From: an archaeon
GTDB taxonomy: Archaea; Nanobdellota; Nanobdellia; Woesearchaeales; GW2011-AR9
Direction: 5' to 3'
Assembly (NCBI GenBank): GCA_020053615.1
Contig: JAGVMW010000197.1
Span: forward strand, 1 to 13,378
DNA: 13,378 nt
Shown: positions 12,301 through 13,378 of the stretch, one piece after another
Numbering within the stretch: the first letter of the stretch is position 1
Layout of the letters: every line of letters starts with the position of its first letter
Notes under the pieces: model-generated
Databases searched by the model: none
What the model saw: only the letters and a program-made list of their open reading frames with translations
Told to the model about the DNA's origin: nothing
Translations under genes and position numbers: made by a program

Positions 12301-13242
12301 CTAATCTTCACAAAGATTCATAAACACTTTTTTCACTTTAACTGCAATACCTCGTTCTTGTGTATTTATCTCTACTGCTGACATTTTAGCTTCTCCTATA
12401 GCAACTAATTCACCTTTAAGACTCATAATCGCTACTGCTTCTTCTTTCTTGAAGTTTTCCAATTTGCATACTCCAGGAATGGCCAAGTCTCTGCCATGAG
12501 TAATACTAACTATCGCCGTATCTAATACCCAACACTTAGCTACGTATTTCAATGCATTTTCTATTGGTTGTAAACAGTGTCTAAGAAATTTATCGTTGTG
12601 TTCTTCGATGTAGAAGTGATAAGCATCATCTAAATCGTTCAAAGTGACTAAATTATCTTTCTCCGTGAATGGTCCGGCTTGAGTTCTTCTCAGTTCGGCC
12701 ATGTGCGCGCCGATTTTAAGTTCTTGACCAAGATCATGGCAGATTTTTCGGATATAAGTTCCCGCTTGGCATTTCACCCGAAACAGAACATCTTGTTTTT
12801 TTATCTCCAACAATTCAAATTCATAAATCTCTCTAGTACGTAATTCTCTTTTCACTGCGCTTTTTATTGGAGGCAGTTGTCTTATCTTGCCGATAAAACC
12901 GTTTACTGCTTCTCTAAGCGTACTTTCTTCTACTGGTTTGTGTAAGTGCATTATCCCCACATATTCTTTAGGTGCAGTTAGTAAGAATTCAGTAATTCGA
13001 GTGGCTTTATCTAGTCCAATAGGCTGTACTCCGGTAACTTTGGGATCTAACGTTCCGGAATGTCCCGATTTTTTAATATTTAGAATAGCTTGCACATAAG
13101 CAGAAACCTGATGTGAGGTTGGTCCTTTCGGCTTATCAATATTTACAATGCTGCTGTTGATTAATTCGGCGGTAGTTCTCTCTGCAGGTGATTTTCCAAT
13201 TATACCGATAGCTTTCTTCTTGATGAAGAGTTGGGTGGGCAT
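12301..13242 (-). CDS. cbf5: Cbf5/TruB-family tRNA and rRNA pseudouridine synthase
   Basis: The catalytic subunit of archaeal H/ACA ribonucleoproteins, which also acts on tRNA U55. The TruB catalytic stretch is evident: INSSIVNIDKPKGPTSHQVS (about 28-47) and SGHSGTLDPKVTGV (59-72), with catalytic Asp at 66. Further markers are AGTYIRKICHDLGQEL and the ELRRTQAGPF loop. The C-terminal 85 residues (from about KYVAKCWVLD) form a PUA RNA-binding domain. I chose ATG 13242 (313 residues, MPTQLFIKKKAIG) because a TATA-like TTTTTAATAATA sits about 28 bases upstream. The frame extends to ATG 13293, but those 17 residues lie over the promoter and look unrelated to the family. The 3' end meets the coiled-coil gene at a shared inverted repeat. 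Confidence 0.96.
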   Translation of the reverse strand: MPTQLFIKKKAIGIIGKSPAERTTAELINSSIVNIDKPKGPTSHQVSAYVQAILNIKKSGHSGTLDPKVTGVQPIGLDKATRITEFLLTAPKEYVGIMHLHKPVEESTLREAVNGFIGKIRQLPPIKSAVKRELRTREIYEFELLEIKKQDVLFRVKCQAGTYIRKICHDLGQELKIGAHMAELRRTQAGPFTEKDNLVTLNDLDDAYHFYIEEHNDKFLRHCLQPIENALKYVAKCWVLDTAIVSITHGRDLAIPGVCKLENFKKEEAVAIMSLKGELVAIGEAKMSAVEINTQERGIAVKVKKVFMNLCED

Positions 13243-13249
13243 TTTAGTG

Positions 13250-13378
13250 CTATTGTGTGCTATTATTAAAAACTTCCTTTCGTAATACTTCACTATTCTG
13301 AAGCGTGGTGAGCATCATCAGGTCAAAATCCCTGCGATTATATCTTCGAGAGCGACAGGGGGAACTGCCCCCTGCGGG
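13250..13378 (-). CDS. Possible C-terminal tail of an upstream gene (partial)
   Basis: On the minus strand a frame is open from the window edge to TAG at 13250-13252, about 42 codons, ending RKEVFNNSTQ and containing NRRDFDLMMLTTLQNSEVL. It would stop seven bases before the cbf5 ATG, a neat operon spacing. Against it, the edge-proximal part is GC-rich, Arg/Ser/Gly-rich and forms a strong hairpin, and the complementary plus frame is open too. No family is recognised, and the upstream part is outside the window. Confidence 0.25.
   Translation of the reverse strand, partial: PAGGSSPCRSRRYNRRDFDLMMLTTLQNSEVLRKEVFNNSTQ
13261..13272 (-). promoter_or_regulatory. TATA-like box for cbf5
   Basis: On the minus strand TTTTTAATAATA, preceded by the purine-rich GAAAGGAAG, lies about 28 bases before ATG 13242. 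The position favours that start and a leaderless mRNA. Confidence 0.55.
13356..13374 (+). other. GC-rich hairpin at the window edge, possible structured RNA
   Basis: CAGGGGG-AACTG-CCCCCTG: a perfect 7-base-pair stem with a 5-base loop, inside a locally GC-rich stretch in an otherwise AT-rich sequence. Such islands often mark structured RNA genes. I could not match it to tRNA, SRP RNA, RNase P RNA or an H/ACA guide, and it is cut by the window end. Confidence 0.35.

Noticed and set aside
13243..13293. N-terminal extension of Cbf5 from ATG 13293
   Set aside because: The 17 extra residues do not look like the family, and they cover the TATA-like element that fits the ATG at 13242.
13318..13336. 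GGTCAAAATCC resembling a tRNA T-arm
   Set aside because: The loop lacks the TTC core and the flanks do not pair as a 5-base T stem; no D- or anticodon arm was found.
1..13378. CRISPR arrays, insertion sequences, integrase genes, tRNA or rRNA genes
   Set aside because: I saw no regularly spaced repeats, transposase or integrase motifs, terminal repeats, or recognisable tRNA/rRNA sequence on either strand.

Overview
The window reads as AT-rich archaeal chromosome. The anchors are archaeal ribosomal protein S3Ae (eS1), a Cbf5-type tRNA/rRNA pseudouridine synthase and a 295-residue type II methionine aminopeptidase. The promoter pattern is also archaeal: a TATA-like box sits about 27-31 bases before many start codons, which implies leaderless mRNAs. 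Other genes instead carry a GAGG-type ribosome binding site. Short spacers, many small uncharacterised proteins and a bacterial-type RsuA/RluB enzyme fit a DPANN-like lineage, but that placement is inference.

Layout. 1-2510 (+): a radical SAM/SPASM enzyme, with a 29-residue reading frame overlapping its 5' end, followed one base later by histidyl-tRNA synthetase. 2537-3349 (+): a small soluble unknown and a two-helix membrane protein. 3406-4568 (+): a Fic-domain enzyme whose stop overlaps the start of a 59-residue two-helix membrane protein. 4622-4870 (+): an 82-residue unknown. 4919-5496 (+): a VapB/VapC-type antitoxin-toxin pair. 5513-6400 (-): methionine aminopeptidase. 6436-7453 (-): a nucleotidyltransferase with an N-terminal helix-turn-helix, overlapping a HEPN protein. 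7517-8224 (-): RsuA/RluB-type pseudouridine synthase. 8266-9702 (-): a fusion of sugar-phosphate nucleotidyltransferase and phosphomannomutase-like HAD phosphatase. 9918-11254 (+): S3Ae and a small metallophosphoesterase. 11287-12219 (+): a highly charged coiled-coil protein. 12301-13242 (-): Cbf5. The last 85 bases hold a GC-rich hairpin and a possible gene tail.

Functionally this is translation and RNA-modification housekeeping (HisRS, MetAP, S3Ae, Cbf5, RluB-like) interrupted between about 3.4 and 7.5 kb by three toxin-antitoxin-like modules: Fic plus membrane protein, VapBC, and HEPN/nucleotidyltransferase. The Fic and VapB genes share an identical 12-base promoter word at the same distance from the start codon. 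No tRNA, rRNA, CRISPR array, insertion sequence or integrase was recognised. No stretch over 300 bases lacks a gene.
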